NCBI RefSeq assembly: GCF_030269515.1
Contig: NZ_BSTM01000030.1
Location: 1-64,000, forward strand
From: Actinomadura sp. NBRC 104412
GTDB lineage: Bacteria > Actinomycetota > Actinomycetes > Streptosporangiales > Streptosporangiaceae
DNA: 64,000 nt
Direction: 5' to 3'
This document shows, one piece after another, positions 7,236-16,214 of the stretch; position 1 is the stretch's first letter; every line of letters starts with the position of its first letter. The position numbers and the translations under genes were made by a program. Under the pieces are notes generated by a model. That model worked only from the letters and a program-made list of their open reading frames with translations. It did no database searches and had not been told where the DNA came from.

Positions 7236-9299
7236 GTGAGGGATCGACTCGCCGCAGTCAGACTCCGGATCCGCGGCGGCCTATCGGCGGGAACCGCGGG
7301 AGTGCTGGCGCTCGCATTGCTGGCGACCGTGTTCGGGGTCGGCGCCCTCGGCCGGACCGCCACGGTCTTCGACGGCAGCGGCTGGCTGTGGAGCAGCGAG
7401 AAGGCACAGGTCAGCCGGGTCAACGCGCAGACCGGCGAGGTCGATCTGCGCCAGCCCGTGCCGGACTCGCGGGGACACCGGGTGACCGTCACGCAGAACG
7501 ACCGGTACCTGATCCTGCATGACCTCGACACCGGCCGGGTCACCTCGGTGGACCTGACGTCCCTGGGCTTCTCCGGCCGGCTGGACGTGGGCACGCGGGG
7601 GAGTTTCCATATCGCCCTCAACGACAAGGACGCTTTCCTCATCGACCGGGCGAAGGGAGAGATCCGCAAGCTCGACCCGGCCACCCTGCAACCGGCGGCA
7701 CACGGGCTGCGCCTGCCCGGTCCGCTGGTCGGCGGAGAGTTCGACCGCAAGGGGGAACTGTGGGTCGCCTCACCGGGGCAGGGGACGGCCATCGGCGTCC
7801 GCCTGACCGGGGACGTACCGAAGGTGACCCACACGGTCCCGGTCGCCCGGCCCGGCGGTGATCTGGCGTTCACCGTGCTCGACCGGGGCGCGTTGGCGGC
7901 CGACCGCAAGGGCGCCCGGCTGGTGGTGGTCGACGGGGAGAACACCCGCGAGATCACCTCACCTGTGACGCTGACCGATGCGATCGCGCCCGATCGCACG
8001 GAGGGGTCGCTCGCCGCCGTCACCGTGCCGCCCGCGCGTGCCGTGGTGACGATCGACAATGTGCTGAGCGGCGGGGACAAGGCGCAGAAGACGTTGGTGC
8101 ACAGCCAAGTCCCGAGCCCGGCGGTGCCCTTCTCCGGACGGCTCTACGTACCCGACTCCGAGGGGCGCCGGGTGCGGGTGTACAAGCCGGGCGGCCCCCA
8201 GGTGAGCGTGATCACCATCCCCGGTGCCGGTAGCCGCGGCGGCGCCGGCCTGGAACTCCGGATTCATGACACCAACCTGTTCATCAACGATCCCAGCGGC
8301 CCCAACGCCGCCGCCGTCACACCGGAGCACCAGGTCAGGATCGTCGACAAGACAGAGGGGCCGTCCACCATCGGCGGCGAAGAGAATCGTGACCCCGACC
8401 CGTCCGACGATCGCGGCGCTCCCTCGCCACCGCCGCAGTCGTCCGGGCCCGCACCGGAGACGCCCTCCACGCCCTCCACGTCCCCGTCCCCGGCGCCCCC
8501 GGCGCCGGAGGGCAGTGATCCGCCAGGGGCGCCGGTACCGGTGACCGCGTTGGCCGGTGACCGGCAGGTCACGCTGTCGTGGGAGGCGGCGTACTCGCCG
8601 GACGCCCCCGTCAGCAGCTACCGGGTGACGTGGAACGGCGGTGAGACCACGGTGGCCGGTGACCAGTTGAGGACCACGGTGACAGGGTTGACCAATGGCC
8701 GTGCGTACCGCTTCCGGGTGGCTGCGACCAACCGCTTCGGCACCGGCGCCTTCGCCCAGTCGGGGCAGGTCACACCGGCTGCGGCACGCCTCGACACCCC
8801 CACCGGGGTCAGCGCGGAGGAACTGGCGAACGGTGTCGTCGAAGTGAGCTGGGACCAGGTCGCCGGGGCCGACCAGTACATCATCGCCGCGACCAACCAC
8901 ACGGGCGGCGCGAGCTACCCAACGCGCACCTGGGGCACCTCACCGGTCACCTACGTCAACGGGCGGCCCAAGGTGCAGATGTCCATCGCCGGCATGCCCG
9001 ACGGGTCCTGGACGTTCACCGTCGTCGCCCGTAGCAGCTCCGGAGTCAGCAGCGGCACCAGTGCCCCGAGCAACAGGGTGGTGATCTCTACGCCGAGCGC
9101 CCCCGGCAATGGGGGCGTCACCCCTGTCGACCCCGGCGGCGGGGACGTCACCCCCGTCGACCCCGGCGACCCCGGCGGGGGCAGCGAGGACGTCACCCCC
9201 ATCGATCCCGGCGGCGGGGACATCATCTCCGTCGACCCCGGCGGTGGGGGCTCCGACGAACCCGGGATGATCCCCGGACACGGCCCCCTCGACCCGTAG
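7236..9299 (+). CDS. Membrane-anchored beta-propeller/FN3 surface protein
   Basis: A 687-residue protein. A single hydrophobic helix near residues 17-38 acts as anchor or uncleaved signal. A repeat-rich region follows (about 45-360) with propeller-like blade motifs (DRYLILHDLDTGRVTSVDL, GELWVASPGQG). After a Pro/Ser linker there are two fibronectin type III domains (about 432-520 and 522-625, with VTLSWEAAYSPDAPVSSYRV and VEVSWDQVAGADQYIIAA). A Gly/Asp/Pro-rich tail carries repeated VTPVDPGGG units. The GTG start has GGAAGG upstream. It leads a rightward operon with MoxR, DUF58 and transglutaminase-like genes, a group common in actinobacteria and probably serving the cell envelope. The ligand is unknown. 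Confidence 0.75.
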   Translation: MRDRLAAVRLRIRGGLSAGTAGVLALALLATVFGVGALGRTATVFDGSGWLWSSEKAQVSRVNAQTGEVDLRQPVPDSRGHRVTVTQNDRYLILHDLDTGRVTSVDLTSLGFSGRLDVGTRGSFHIALNDKDAFLIDRAKGEIRKLDPATLQPAAHGLRLPGPLVGGEFDRKGELWVASPGQGTAIGVRLTGDVPKVTHTVPVARPGGDLAFTVLDRGALAADRKGARLVVVDGENTREITSPVTLTDAIAPDRTEGSLAAVTVPPARAVVTIDNVLSGGDKAQKTLVHSQVPSPAVPFSGRLYVPDSEGRRVRVYKPGGPQVSVITIPGAGSRGGAGLELRIHDTNLFINDPSGPNAAAVTPEHQVRIVDKTEGPSTIGGEENRDPDPSDDRGAPSPPPQSSGPAPETPSTPSTSPSPAPPAPEGSDPPGAPVPVTALAGDRQVTLSWEAAYSPDAPVSSYRVTWNGGETTVAGDQLRTTVTGLTNGRAYRFRVAATNRFGTGAFAQSGQVTPAAARLDTPTGVSAEELANGVVEVSWDQVAGADQYIIAATNHTGGASYPTRTWGTSPVTYVNGRPKVQMSIAGMPDGSWTFTVVARSSSGVSSGTSAPSNRVVISTPSAPGNGGVTPVDPGGGDVTPVDPGDPGGGSEDVTPIDPGGGDIISVDPGGGGSDEPGMIPGHGPLDP
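9114..9270 (+). repeat. Degenerate in-frame repeat encoding VTPVDPGGG units
   Basis: Four to five degenerate copies of a GTCACCCCCGTCGACCCCGG-type unit encode the Asp/Gly/Pro tail of the FN3 protein. The tail is probably a flexible surface-exposed end. Copy number could vary between strains. Confidence 0.6.
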
Positions 9300-9479
9300 A
9301 TATTCGATCGATGGTCGACGGTGGCGATCGGCCCGCCGTCTCACGATGGCGGGCTCGGGTCGATTCCGGACGGTCCCACCATGCCCGGACGGCGCGTGAC
9401 GACGGGACGGCCGGTCATCGGGACGACAGTGGACGCCCCGCGGGCAGCGGGACGACGTGAACGCCAGAGTTGGGACTCA

Positions 9480-10481
9480 GTGAACGACACTTCCAGACCG
9501 TTGACTCCGAACGAGGCCGCCATCGCATCCGACGAGGCGGATCGGATCGCCACCGCCATCGAAACGGTCGTCCTCGGCAAGCCCGACGTCGTGCGGCTGG
9601 CACTCACCGCACTGTTCAACGAAGGGCACATCCTCTTCGAGGACGTGCCCGGAGTGGGCAAGACGACCCTGGCCCGCGCCATCGCCGCGATGATGACCGG
9701 TACGTGGCGGCGGATCCAGTTCACCCCCGACCTGCTGCCCGCCGACGTCACCGGTGTCACCGTCTTCGACCAGGCGGCCGGCCGGTTCGAGTTCCATCCC
9801 GGTCCGGTGTTCGCGAACGTGCTGATCGCCGACGAGATCAACCGCGCGTCCCCCAAGACCCAGTCCGCGCTGCTGGAGGTGATGGAGGAGCGGCATGTCA
9901 CCGTGGACGGCACGCGGCACCCCGTGCCGAGGCCGTTCCTGGTCGTGGCGACGCAGAACCCGGTGGAGATGGACGGCGCCTACCGGCTGCCCGAGGCGCA
10001 ACTCGACCGCTTCATGGTGCGTCTGTCACTGGGGTATCCCGACGCGGCCGTGGAGCTGGCGCTGATGCGCGGCGCGGCGCGGCGTTCCGCGGACGAGGTG
10101 GAGCCGGTGACCGACGCCAAGGGGATCTCCCTGATGGGCGAGCTGGCCAAGCGCGTGTACGTGCACGACTCGGTGTACGACTACGTGCTCAGGATCGCGC
10201 GGGTCACCCGGGAGCATCCCGCGCTGCGGCTGGGCGTGTCCCCACGCGCCACGGTGGGGTTGATCCGCGCCGCGCAGGCGCATGCCCTCGCCGACGGGCG
10301 GCCGTTCGTGCTCCCCGAGGACGTCAAGACGCTGGCCGGGCCGGTGCTGGCGCACCGGCTGGTGCTGACCCCCGATGCGGCGCTGCGCGATCTGACCGGC
10401 GACGCACTGCTGGAGCAGATTCTGGAGGCGACGCCGGCGCCGCAGCCCGGAGCGGCGTACGCGGCCGCCGAGCGCGTCTGA
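9480..10481 (+). CDS. MoxR-family AAA+ ATPase
   Basis: A 333-residue AAA+ ATPase of the MoxR branch. Walker A is VPGVGKTT (about residues 56-63) and Walker B is VLIADEINRA. The family motif QNPVEMDGAYRLPEAQLDRF is present. MoxR proteins act as chaperone-like ATPases that work with DUF58/VWA-type partners, and the very next gene is a DUF58 protein. I prefer the GTG at 9480, which matches the family N-terminus, over ATGs near 9381 and 9321 that would add an unlike extension. The ribosome site is weak, so the start is moderately certain. The stop lies 5 bp before the DUF58 start. Confidence 0.9.
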   Translation: MNDTSRPLTPNEAAIASDEADRIATAIETVVLGKPDVVRLALTALFNEGHILFEDVPGVGKTTLARAIAAMMTGTWRRIQFTPDLLPADVTGVTVFDQAAGRFEFHPGPVFANVLIADEINRASPKTQSALLEVMEERHVTVDGTRHPVPRPFLVVATQNPVEMDGAYRLPEAQLDRFMVRLSLGYPDAAVELALMRGAARRSADEVEPVTDAKGISLMGELAKRVYVHDSVYDYVLRIARVTREHPALRLGVSPRATVGLIRAAQAHALADGRPFVLPEDVKTLAGPVLAHRLVLTPDAALRDLTGDALLEQILEATPAPQPGAAYAAAERV

Positions 10482-10486
10482 ACGCC

Positions 10487-11686
10487 ATGCCGACCCAACG
10501 GGGACTGCTGGTGGCCGGAAGCGGCGCGGCGCTGCTGGCGGTGGGCCTGCTCTTCGGCTACAGGGAGCTGGCGCTGCTCGGCGCCGTGGCCCTGGTCGCC
10601 GTCGCAGCCGGGATCGTGCAGGCCGGGTGGCCCGCCCGGTTCCGGGTTCGGCGCCTGGTGGCCAACGCCCGGGTGCGTGAGGGGGACATGATCACGGTGA
10701 CGCTCGAGGTCGCGGCCGAGACGCGTGGCCGCAGGCCACGGCGCGTCCTGGTGGCCGCGGAATGGGTCGACGGTCCGGACGGCCTCGTACGGCTGCCGCT
10801 GCCGGAGCTGCGGGTGCTCCCCGCTCAGGTCGGCTACGCATTCCGCGCCGACCGCCGGGGCGTGGTCGACATCGGCCCGCTGGAGGCCGGTCGGGTCGAC
10901 GCGCTGGGCTTGGCGAGCAGCGTCCGCCGCCATGGCGAGACCACGCGGGTGCTGGTGCACCCACCGGTGCACCCGATGCGCGCGGTCCCGAACGGCGCGG
11001 TCGCCGACCCCGATGGGCGGCGGGACGCCGCCGACTCGAGCGGCCTGACCTTCCATGGGTTGCGGGAGTACGTCCCGGGCGACGACCTGCGGCGGGTGCA
11101 CTGGCGCAGCTCCGCGCGGCACGGGCGGCTCATGACGCGCGAGCACGTCGACACCTCACGGCCCCGGATCGTCGTCCTGGTGGACCGGCGGGTGACCGGG
11201 CTCGGCGAGCTGGACGAAGTGGCGGCCGCCGCCGCGTCGGTACTCGTCGCGGCGTGCCGGGCCGGGCTCGGCATCGAGCTTCAGCTGATCGGGGGGCGCC
11301 GTGCCGACGGGAGGACCGGTCCCACCGCCATGCTCGACCTGCTCGCCGAGATGACACCGGCGACGGCCGCTCCCGCCCGCCCGGGTGACCGACACGAGCC
11401 GTCCGCGGACCCGCCCGCCACCGCGGGCTCCGCGGACCCCGAGCTGGTCACCGCGTGCCGGCTGCTGCGGCTGCGCCCGGCCGGAGACGTCGTCGTCCTG
11501 ATCAGCGCCGCCGCCGATACGGCGGACCTGGTGGTGCTGGGCGAGCTGCGCGGCTTCTACTCCGCTCTCATCGTGGGCCTGATCGGCGCCACACGCGACG
11601 TGGCCATGCCGGGGCTGCTCGTCCTGAAGGCCGCCGACGCCGGGGAACTGGCCCTGCGCTGGGACAAGGTAAAAGAGTGGCGGTGA
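10487..11686 (+). CDS. DUF58-domain membrane protein, MoxR partner
   Basis: A 399-residue protein with two hydrophobic helices near the N-terminus (about 6-24 and 26-47) and a DUF58 domain. The domain is marked by the YVPGDDLRRVHWRSSARHG signature near residues 190-208, followed by a VWA-like segment (PRIVVLVDRRV). It starts 5 bp after the MoxR stop and ends inside the next start (GTGA overlap), so all three are co-translated. DUF58 proteins pair with MoxR ATPases and TgpA-type transglutaminases in many bacteria. The biochemical function is not established. Confidence 0.88.
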   Translation: MPTQRGLLVAGSGAALLAVGLLFGYRELALLGAVALVAVAAGIVQAGWPARFRVRRLVANARVREGDMITVTLEVAAETRGRRPRRVLVAAEWVDGPDGLVRLPLPELRVLPAQVGYAFRADRRGVVDIGPLEAGRVDALGLASSVRRHGETTRVLVHPPVHPMRAVPNGAVADPDGRRDAADSSGLTFHGLREYVPGDDLRRVHWRSSARHGRLMTREHVDTSRPRIVVLVDRRVTGLGELDEVAAAAASVLVAACRAGLGIELQLIGGRRADGRTGPTAMLDLLAEMTPATAAPARPGDRHEPSADPPATAGSADPELVTACRLLRLRPAGDVVVLISAAADTADLVVLGELRGFYSALIVGLIGATRDVAMPGLLVLKAADAGELALRWDKVKEWR

Positions 11687-13842
11687 GGGCCGGCGACGGT
11701 CCGCCGGGAGGCCGTGGCGGTGCCGTCGCGGCGCACACGGCGCTGATCACGGCGGTGGGCGCCCCGGCGCTGGTGTTCGCCCCCGGCTACGAAGAGCCGA
11801 CGCCGGTGCTCGCGCTGCTCGGATGTGCGGCGGCGCTGTCGGTGGCCGTCGCGGCGGGTCTGACCGCGCGCCTGTCCACCGCCGGCGCCCTCCTGTGCGG
11901 GCTGCTGGTGCCCCTGGCCTGTGTGACGGCACTGGCGGCATGGCGGCCGGGCCCGGTTCCGGGGGCGATCCCCGGGGCGGCCGACGCGTTGCTGCATTCG
12001 GGCGCCCGCATCCTGACGACGACTCCCCCGGCGCCGGCGACCGTGGACACCCTCACCCTCCCGCTGCTGGCGACATGGCTGGCCGGCGCGGCGTCGGCGT
12101 CGGCATTGCGCAGGGCCCGCCCGCTGACCGCGCTGCTGCCACCGGTGGCCCTGCTGACCGGTGCGGTGGTGCTGGCCGGTCCCACCGACAGGCCAGGCCA
12201 TGCCGCCGTGGCCATCCTGGCGGCCACCGCCGCGATGCTGCTGGGCACCATGGCACCCGCAGGCTCCGGCGGTGGTCCGCTCCGGCGTCCCGACACCCGC
12301 ACGGTCATGCGGACGCTGGCCTCGGCCGCCGCGCTCGCCGCGCTCGCCGCGCTCGCCGGACCACCGATCATGGCGGACTGGTCGCGGCGCCCCCCCGACC
12401 CCCGATCGGCGGCACGGCCGCCCACGGCCTCGCAGGACGTCGTCAACCCGCTGAGCTACCTGCCGGCCTGGGGACGGCGGCCGAACGAACGGCTGCTGCG
12501 GGTACGCGCCGACCGGCCCGTCGAGCTCCGGTGGGTGACGCTGGCGGAGTTCACCGGCCAGACCTGGCTGCCCGAGGCTGCGTACCGCCCGGCCGGCGTC
12601 CGGCTCCCGCCACCGAGTCCGGTGCCCCGGCGCGCCACCGCGCACACCGCGGACATCACCGTAGAGGACATGCCCGGCCCCTGGCTGCCGACCACCGGAT
12701 ACCCGCGCAGCGTGCGGGGCCTTGCAGTGGCCTACGACCCGAACTCGGGCACGCTGGTGGCACGCGGCGGGCAGAGCGCCGGACGCCGGTACACGGTCAC
12801 CGGTGAGGTGCCGGACTGGCGGCCGGCCGACCTGGCCGACGCGCTGGTGCCCACCGACCCGGCGTTCCAGATCTATCGAGAGCTGACCCCGGAGCCCTCC
12901 GCGCGCATCAGGGACCTGGCCGTGCTCGTTGCCGGAAGGGGCGCCCCGTACCACCAGGCGGCGCGGCTGGCCGAGTACCTGCGCGAGCACTACGTCCTCG
13001 ACAACCGGGCCCGGGGCGGCCACGGGTACGCCAGCCTCGCCTCGTTCCTGGTAGCCCCGGGCGAGGGGCGGCAGGGGGCGGGCACCGCCGACCAGTTTGC
13101 GAGCGCGTTCGCCGTTCTGGCACGCGCCGCCGGGCTGCCCAGCAGGGTCGTCGTGGGATTCGGGCAGGGGCGGCCCGACGGATCCGGCCACCGGTGGATC
13201 TACACCGGCGACGCGGTCGCCTGGGGTGAGATCTACTTCAAGGACGTCGGCTGGGTGCCGTTCGACGTCATACCAGGCAGCCGGACCACCACCGGTTCGC
13301 GGGCCGCCCCCGAGGGGGCCGTACCGAGCGCGAGGCCGAACAGCCGGCCGTCCCAACGGCCCTCAGCCGGGCAGCCGGCCGGACCGAGCGTCTCGGAACC
13401 GGGATACGCCACCCGGGACGGCGATCGCGGCACCCGGATGTGGACGCCGATCCTCGTGGCCGCCGGAGTGGGACTCCTCGTGTCGCCGCTGCTCGTCGTG
13501 CCGGCGCTGCGCCGTCGCCGAACGCGCAGACGGCTGCGCCGGGGTGCCCCCGCCGAGCGGATCCTGGGCGCCTGGGCGGAGGCGCTGGACGCGCTGCGCC
13601 TGGCGGGACGGCCCGTTCCCGCGGCCTACACCGTCCAGGACGTCGCGACCCGGTATCCCGAGCTGGAGTGGCTCGCCGGGCAGGTGAACGCTGCCGGCTT
13701 CGGGCCGCGGCCGGCGGCCGGTCCGGGTGACGCGGCGGCGGCGGCCGACCTCACCAGCACCTATTCCCGGACGCTGCGCAGGTCACAGCCGCCGCTGCGC
13801 AGACTGCTGTGGTGGCTCGACCCTCGTCCCTTGTTCTGGTGA
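11683..13842 (+). CDS. TgpA-like membrane transglutaminase-fold protein, predicted catalytically inactive
   Basis: About 719 residues. There are six or so membrane helices up to about residue 235, then an extracytoplasmic region with a transglutaminase core (about 400-530), another helix near 590-608, and a cytoplasmic DUF4129-like tail. The core aligns well with the family (ADQFASAFAVLARAAGLPSR, VAWGEIYFKDVGWVPFD). However, the nucleophilic Cys position is Ala (GTADQF, about residue 469) and the His position is Val (DAVAWGE, about 512). The Asp (about 528) is kept. This looks like a pseudoenzyme. The start is the GTG at 11683, overlapping the DUF58 stop; the GTG at 11677 is also possible. 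Confidence 0.85.
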   Translation: MRAGDGPPGGRGGAVAAHTALITAVGAPALVFAPGYEEPTPVLALLGCAAALSVAVAAGLTARLSTAGALLCGLLVPLACVTALAAWRPGPVPGAIPGAADALLHSGARILTTTPPAPATVDTLTLPLLATWLAGAASASALRRARPLTALLPPVALLTGAVVLAGPTDRPGHAAVAILAATAAMLLGTMAPAGSGGGPLRRPDTRTVMRTLASAAALAALAALAGPPIMADWSRRPPDPRSAARPPTASQDVVNPLSYLPAWGRRPNERLLRVRADRPVELRWVTLAEFTGQTWLPEAAYRPAGVRLPPPSPVPRRATAHTADITVEDMPGPWLPTTGYPRSVRGLAVAYDPNSGTLVARGGQSAGRRYTVTGEVPDWRPADLADALVPTDPAFQIYRELTPEPSARIRDLAVLVAGRGAPYHQAARLAEYLREHYVLDNRARGGHGYASLASFLVAPGEGRQGAGTADQFASAFAVLARAAGLPSRVVVGFGQGRPDGSGHRWIYTGDAVAWGEIYFKDVGWVPFDVIPGSRTTTGSRAAPEGAVPSARPNSRPSQRPSAGQPAGPSVSEPGYATRDGDRGTRMWTPILVAAGVGLLVSPLLVVPALRRRRTRRRLRRGAPAERILGAWAEALDALRLAGRPVPAAYTVQDVATRYPELEWLAGQVNAAGFGPRPAAGPGDAAAAADLTSTYSRTLRRSQPPLRRLLWWLDPRPLFW

Positions 13843-13867
13843 CCGCGGCGCCTGATGACGCGAGAGG

Positions 13868-16054
13868 TCACGGGGCGCGCGTGGTGCAGACGGGCTTGGT
13901 GGCGGCGACCTGGTCGATCGTGAGGACCGCGACCACGACGAAGCAGTAGTCCACGCTCGGGTTCAGCCCGCTGATCTCGGCTTTCGCGGTACCGGCCGCC
14001 GCCTCGGCCAACCTGGTGGGCGTTTGTCCCTTGGGGCCTCCCACCACATAGTGGGCGGCCTCACCCTCACTGGCGTCCTCCCACGTCAGCACCACCGCGA
14101 TCTGGCGATCGACGATCCGGACCTGCCGCGGGGTGTGGGCTCCCGCCTTGCGCACCTTGACCATCGTGCTCTGCGAGGCACCCGTCTTCATGGACGCCTT
14201 GGCCCCGCCATCGGACGGGGGCGTCCCCCCGCGCAGCCCGAAGACGGCGTACAGGATCAAACCGAGCACCGCTCCGCCGATCGCGGCGGATACGTACGCC
14301 GAGCGGCGGCTACGGGGGTAGGCGGGCTCGACGGGCGGGACGCGGTGTCCGAGCGGGACGTCGTCCTCATGGTGCCGTAGGGGGACGTGCTCGGGCTCGG
14401 GCGGCGCCTCCGCGCTCATCCCCGGCGTGCTCACGCTCGCGGTCGGGCGGGGCTCACCGGACACGGCCGGCTGGTGCTCCTCCACCGCGAAGGGCTGGAA
14501 CGCGGGAGCCGGGGAAGGCGGGACTCCGGACGCCCCGAACGGCTGGGAATCTGTCGCCGGGACCTCGGACGCGCCGAACGGCTGCGGACCGGAATCCGGA
14601 AAGAGCGGGGTCTCGGACGATGTGCGGGGCCGGGACTCGGACGCCTGCGACTGCGACTGCGACTGCGGAGCCTCGGACACCGCGAAAGGCTGGGGCGCGG
14701 ACGCCGGCGACTGTGACTGCGAAGGCTCGGACACCGCGAAAGGCTGAGGCGCGGACGCCGGCGACTGCGAAGGCTCGGACACCGCGAAAGGCTGGGGCGC
14801 TGAGACCGGGGAGACGTCGTCGGTAGGCGGCACGGCCGGCTGGACCCGATCGCCCTCGGCATCGCCCTGGCCCGGTTCTCGCCCGGTCGCCTCGTCCAAG
14901 TCCAGGATGAGTTCGGAATGGCGTTCCGGCGGCCGCGGCTCCCCGTCCGGATCGGGATCCGGCGCGTGCCCGTCCGGAAACGCCAGCCACTCCTCGTCCA
15001 GCCACTCCTCGTCCAGCCAGGACTCCCCGGGCTCGGGCGCCGGTTCGGGAGGCGCCGGTTCGGGAGGCGCCGGTTCGGCGGACTCCGCCTCGGCGGGCGG
15101 AACCGGATCCGTCTCCCGAGGCTGGGGCGATGGCGACGCGTCGGGCGCCACATCGAAGAAGCTCCATCCCACCGTCGTCCCCGGCTCGGGCCGGGCGGCC
15201 TGCCTCGGTTCCGCCGCAGCCGACCATGCGGCCGCCGACAGCGCCAAGGCGAACTCCTCACCGTCGCCGAAACGGCGGTCGGGGTCCCGGGCCATGGCCC
15301 TCGACAGGACGTTCTGGAATGCGTCCGGCACATCCCCGCGCCGGATCCTCGGCGCCGGGTCCCTCAGTACCCGTTCCCGGTAGATGACGACGTCGGGCTC
15401 GGCGCCACCGGGGTCGGCGAAAGGTGAATAACCGGCCAGCAGGGTCCACATGGTGGAGGCGAGAGCATAGATGTCGGACGCCGGCGACGGAGCGGATCCC
15501 TCCAGGATCTCGGGCGCGAGGTGACGGATCACGCGGACACCCAGCGCGTCCGAGAGCTCCTCCGGCGCGCGGCAGACGGGGAAATCGGCCAGCAGGGCCC
15601 CGGCCTCGCCGCGCAGTATGTTGCCCGGTGTCACAGCCCCGTGCAGCTGGCCCGCCGTATGCGCCGCCGTCAACGCCGCCACGACCGCGGTACCCATCTG
15701 GACGACCTCGTCCACCGGCAGCGGGCCGCGGGCGGCCAGGATGTCGGCGTAGGACCCGTCGGGGCAGTACTGCATCGCCACATAAGGCCGGCCAGTCGAG
15801 GTGACGCCCGTGTCGAAGATCTCGACGATGTGCGGATGTGCGCCGAGGCCGAGGGTGACGGCCCATTGCTCGTCGCCCACCGGCCCGGCCGATCCCGATC
15901 GGTTTCGCCGGAGCACCTTGAGAGCCGCCGGCGCGTCGGTGCCGTCCCGCAACGCATGGTAAACAACGGCGGTTCGCCCCCGACGCAGCACGGAAAGCGA
16001 GTCATAACCGGGAACCAGGCGGGTGACGACGTCGTCACCCTTCATCCACGACAT
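13868..16054 (-). CDS. Ser/Thr kinase-like receptor (likely pseudokinase) with extracellular FN3-like domain
   Basis: A 728-residue protein. An N-terminal PknB-type kinase fold (about 15-265) keeps the ATP-site Lys (AALKVL, K46). The catalytic loop reads HGAVTPGN instead of HRDxKPxN, so the catalytic Asp is Ala140. The metal motif is DFP rather than DFG, and the Gly-rich loop is degenerate. A long Pro/Ser/Glu linker follows, with repeats of PQPFAVSE. A membrane helix near 590 leads to a C-terminal FN3-like domain (VLTWEDASEGEAAHYVVGG). It converges on the transglutaminase-like gene with a 25 bp gap. The ATG at 16054 has GGGGGAGGAG upstream. It is probably a signalling scaffold, not an active kinase. 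Confidence 0.85.
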   Translation of the reverse strand: MSWMKGDDVVTRLVPGYDSLSVLRRGRTAVVYHALRDGTDAPAALKVLRRNRSGSAGPVGDEQWAVTLGLGAHPHIVEIFDTGVTSTGRPYVAMQYCPDGSYADILAARGPLPVDEVVQMGTAVVAALTAAHTAGQLHGAVTPGNILRGEAGALLADFPVCRAPEELSDALGVRVIRHLAPEILEGSAPSPASDIYALASTMWTLLAGYSPFADPGGAEPDVVIYRERVLRDPAPRIRRGDVPDAFQNVLSRAMARDPDRRFGDGEEFALALSAAAWSAAAEPRQAARPEPGTTVGWSFFDVAPDASPSPQPRETDPVPPAEAESAEPAPPEPAPPEPAPEPGESWLDEEWLDEEWLAFPDGHAPDPDPDGEPRPPERHSELILDLDEATGREPGQGDAEGDRVQPAVPPTDDVSPVSAPQPFAVSEPSQSPASAPQPFAVSEPSQSQSPASAPQPFAVSEAPQSQSQSQASESRPRTSSETPLFPDSGPQPFGASEVPATDSQPFGASGVPPSPAPAFQPFAVEEHQPAVSGEPRPTASVSTPGMSAEAPPEPEHVPLRHHEDDVPLGHRVPPVEPAYPRSRRSAYVSAAIGGAVLGLILYAVFGLRGGTPPSDGGAKASMKTGASQSTMVKVRKAGAHTPRQVRIVDRQIAVVLTWEDASEGEAAHYVVGGPKGQTPTRLAEAAAGTAKAEISGLNPSVDYCFVVVAVLTIDQVAATKPVCTTRAP
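14640..14800 (-). repeat. In-frame repeats encoding APQPFAVSEPSQS units
   Basis: Several near-identical blocks of about 45-60 bp encode APQPFAVSE followed by Pro/Ser/Gln runs in the linker of the kinase-like protein. They probably form an extended intracellular spacer between the kinase fold and the membrane helix. Confidence 0.6.
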
Positions 16055-16214
16055 ATCAGAGACTCCTCCCCCGCGCTTCCCAGTTTCTGGAACCCTAGAG
16101 GGAATCGCGGCACCGCCCCGGCATACCGCCCTAGAATACGGCTGTTGTCCGCTTTTATGGCTTAACCTGGCCGGTCGTTCGCTTCCCCGCCCGTGCCGCG
16201 GGAGGGCGGGCGGC

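Noticed and set aside
11557..13356. 599-codon antisense frame opposite the transglutaminase-like gene
   Set aside because: Shadow frame; no motif and no start signals.
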